From: an uncultured Ruminococcus sp.
GTDB lineage: Bacteria; Bacillota; Clostridia; Oscillospirales; Ruminococcaceae
Assembly: GCA_946404705.1 (NCBI GenBank)
Contig: CAMJES010000005.1
Coordinates: 1-22,067, forward strand
DNA length: 22,067 bases
Reading direction: 5' to 3'
Shown here: in pieces, positions 21,990 through 22,067 of the stretch
How positions within the stretch are numbered: the first letter of the stretch is position 1
Layout: each line of letters starts with the position of its first letter
The notes under the pieces: model-generated
What the model saw: the letters and a program-made list of their open reading frames with translations, nothing else
Databases searched by the model: none
Told to the model about the DNA's origin: nothing
Made by a program: the position numbers and the translations under genes

Positions 21990-22067
21990 TTATGGATAAA
22001 AACGGAGGATAGAATACGCCCACTCGGCGTCAAACTCCTTTGACAGGCGGCAGCCTGCCTGCAGTCG
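21990..22067 (-). other. Possible 3' end of a minus-strand open frame, or a further repeat
   Basis: Reading the minus strand from the window edge, 25 codons stay open to TAA at 21990-21992 and end AEWAYSILRFYP. The stretch is GC-richer than its surroundings and holds a small palindrome (CAGGC...GCCTG near 22044). On the plus strand it has a GGAGG (22004-22008) but no start codon after it. Too little is visible to decide between a gene end, a repeat unit and chance. Confidence 0.25.

Noticed and set aside
1..22067. tRNA, rRNA, CRISPR arrays, complete insertion sequences or prophage
   Set aside because: No cloverleaf, rRNA motif, regularly spaced repeat or transposase/integrase/phage protein was found.

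Overview
The window looks like the chromosome of an anaerobic, low-to-mid GC Gram-positive of class Clostridia, most like the gut Oscillospiraceae/Ruminococcaceae. The reasons are strong AGGAGG-type ribosome sites, consensus TTGACA-17-TATAAT promoters, several TTG starts, a FprA-type flavodiiron protein, BlaI/BlaR1, DegV and YibE/F family genes, and remnants of plant cell-wall degradation. The genus call is inference. No rRNA, tRNA, CRISPR array or complete transposase was found.

Layout. 1-5013: a two-component system (histidine kinase plus a NarL-type regulator cut by the window start) on the minus strand, divergent from an ABC-2 exporter (ATPase plus two permeases). The layout matches the LnrJKLMN (YfiJKLMN) type of antimicrobial-sensing and export cassette. 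5116-5238: copy 1 of a dispersed inverted-repeat element. 5273-8018: a YibE/F membrane protein and a secreted alkaline phosphatase on the minus strand. The phosphatase promoter carries a direct-repeat array like a PhoP box. 8267-10074: a decayed pectin/rhamnogalacturonan locus. It holds a GH105-type unsaturated glycuronyl hydrolase broken by a 156-bp TA-flanked MITE, and a DUF2264 gene reduced to its first 79 codons. 10146-13914: a 940-aa hybrid histidine kinase translationally overlapping a DegV protein, then a strong terminator. 13927-16894: a TetR regulator with a 22-bp palindromic operator on its own promoter, followed at once by a 758-aa PEP-synthase-like/rifampicin-phosphotransferase-like enzyme and a terminator. 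16987-19405: BlaI and BlaR1-type regulators on the minus strand, with two matching operator palindromes. 19510-21780: an ArAE/FUSC-type membrane protein followed by a flavodiiron protein. 21840-21979: copy 2 of the dispersed element. The window ends in an unassigned stretch.

The theme is sensing and detoxification: a two-component drug exporter, a TetR-controlled phosphotransferase-like enzyme, a BlaIR sensor and an O2/NO scavenger, interspersed with small non-autonomous repeats and a dying carbohydrate locus. The most interesting points are the exactly reconstructable MITE insertion in the GH105 gene, the dispersed inverted-repeat family, and the self-contained TetR/operator/RPH-like unit, which could modify an unknown compound.
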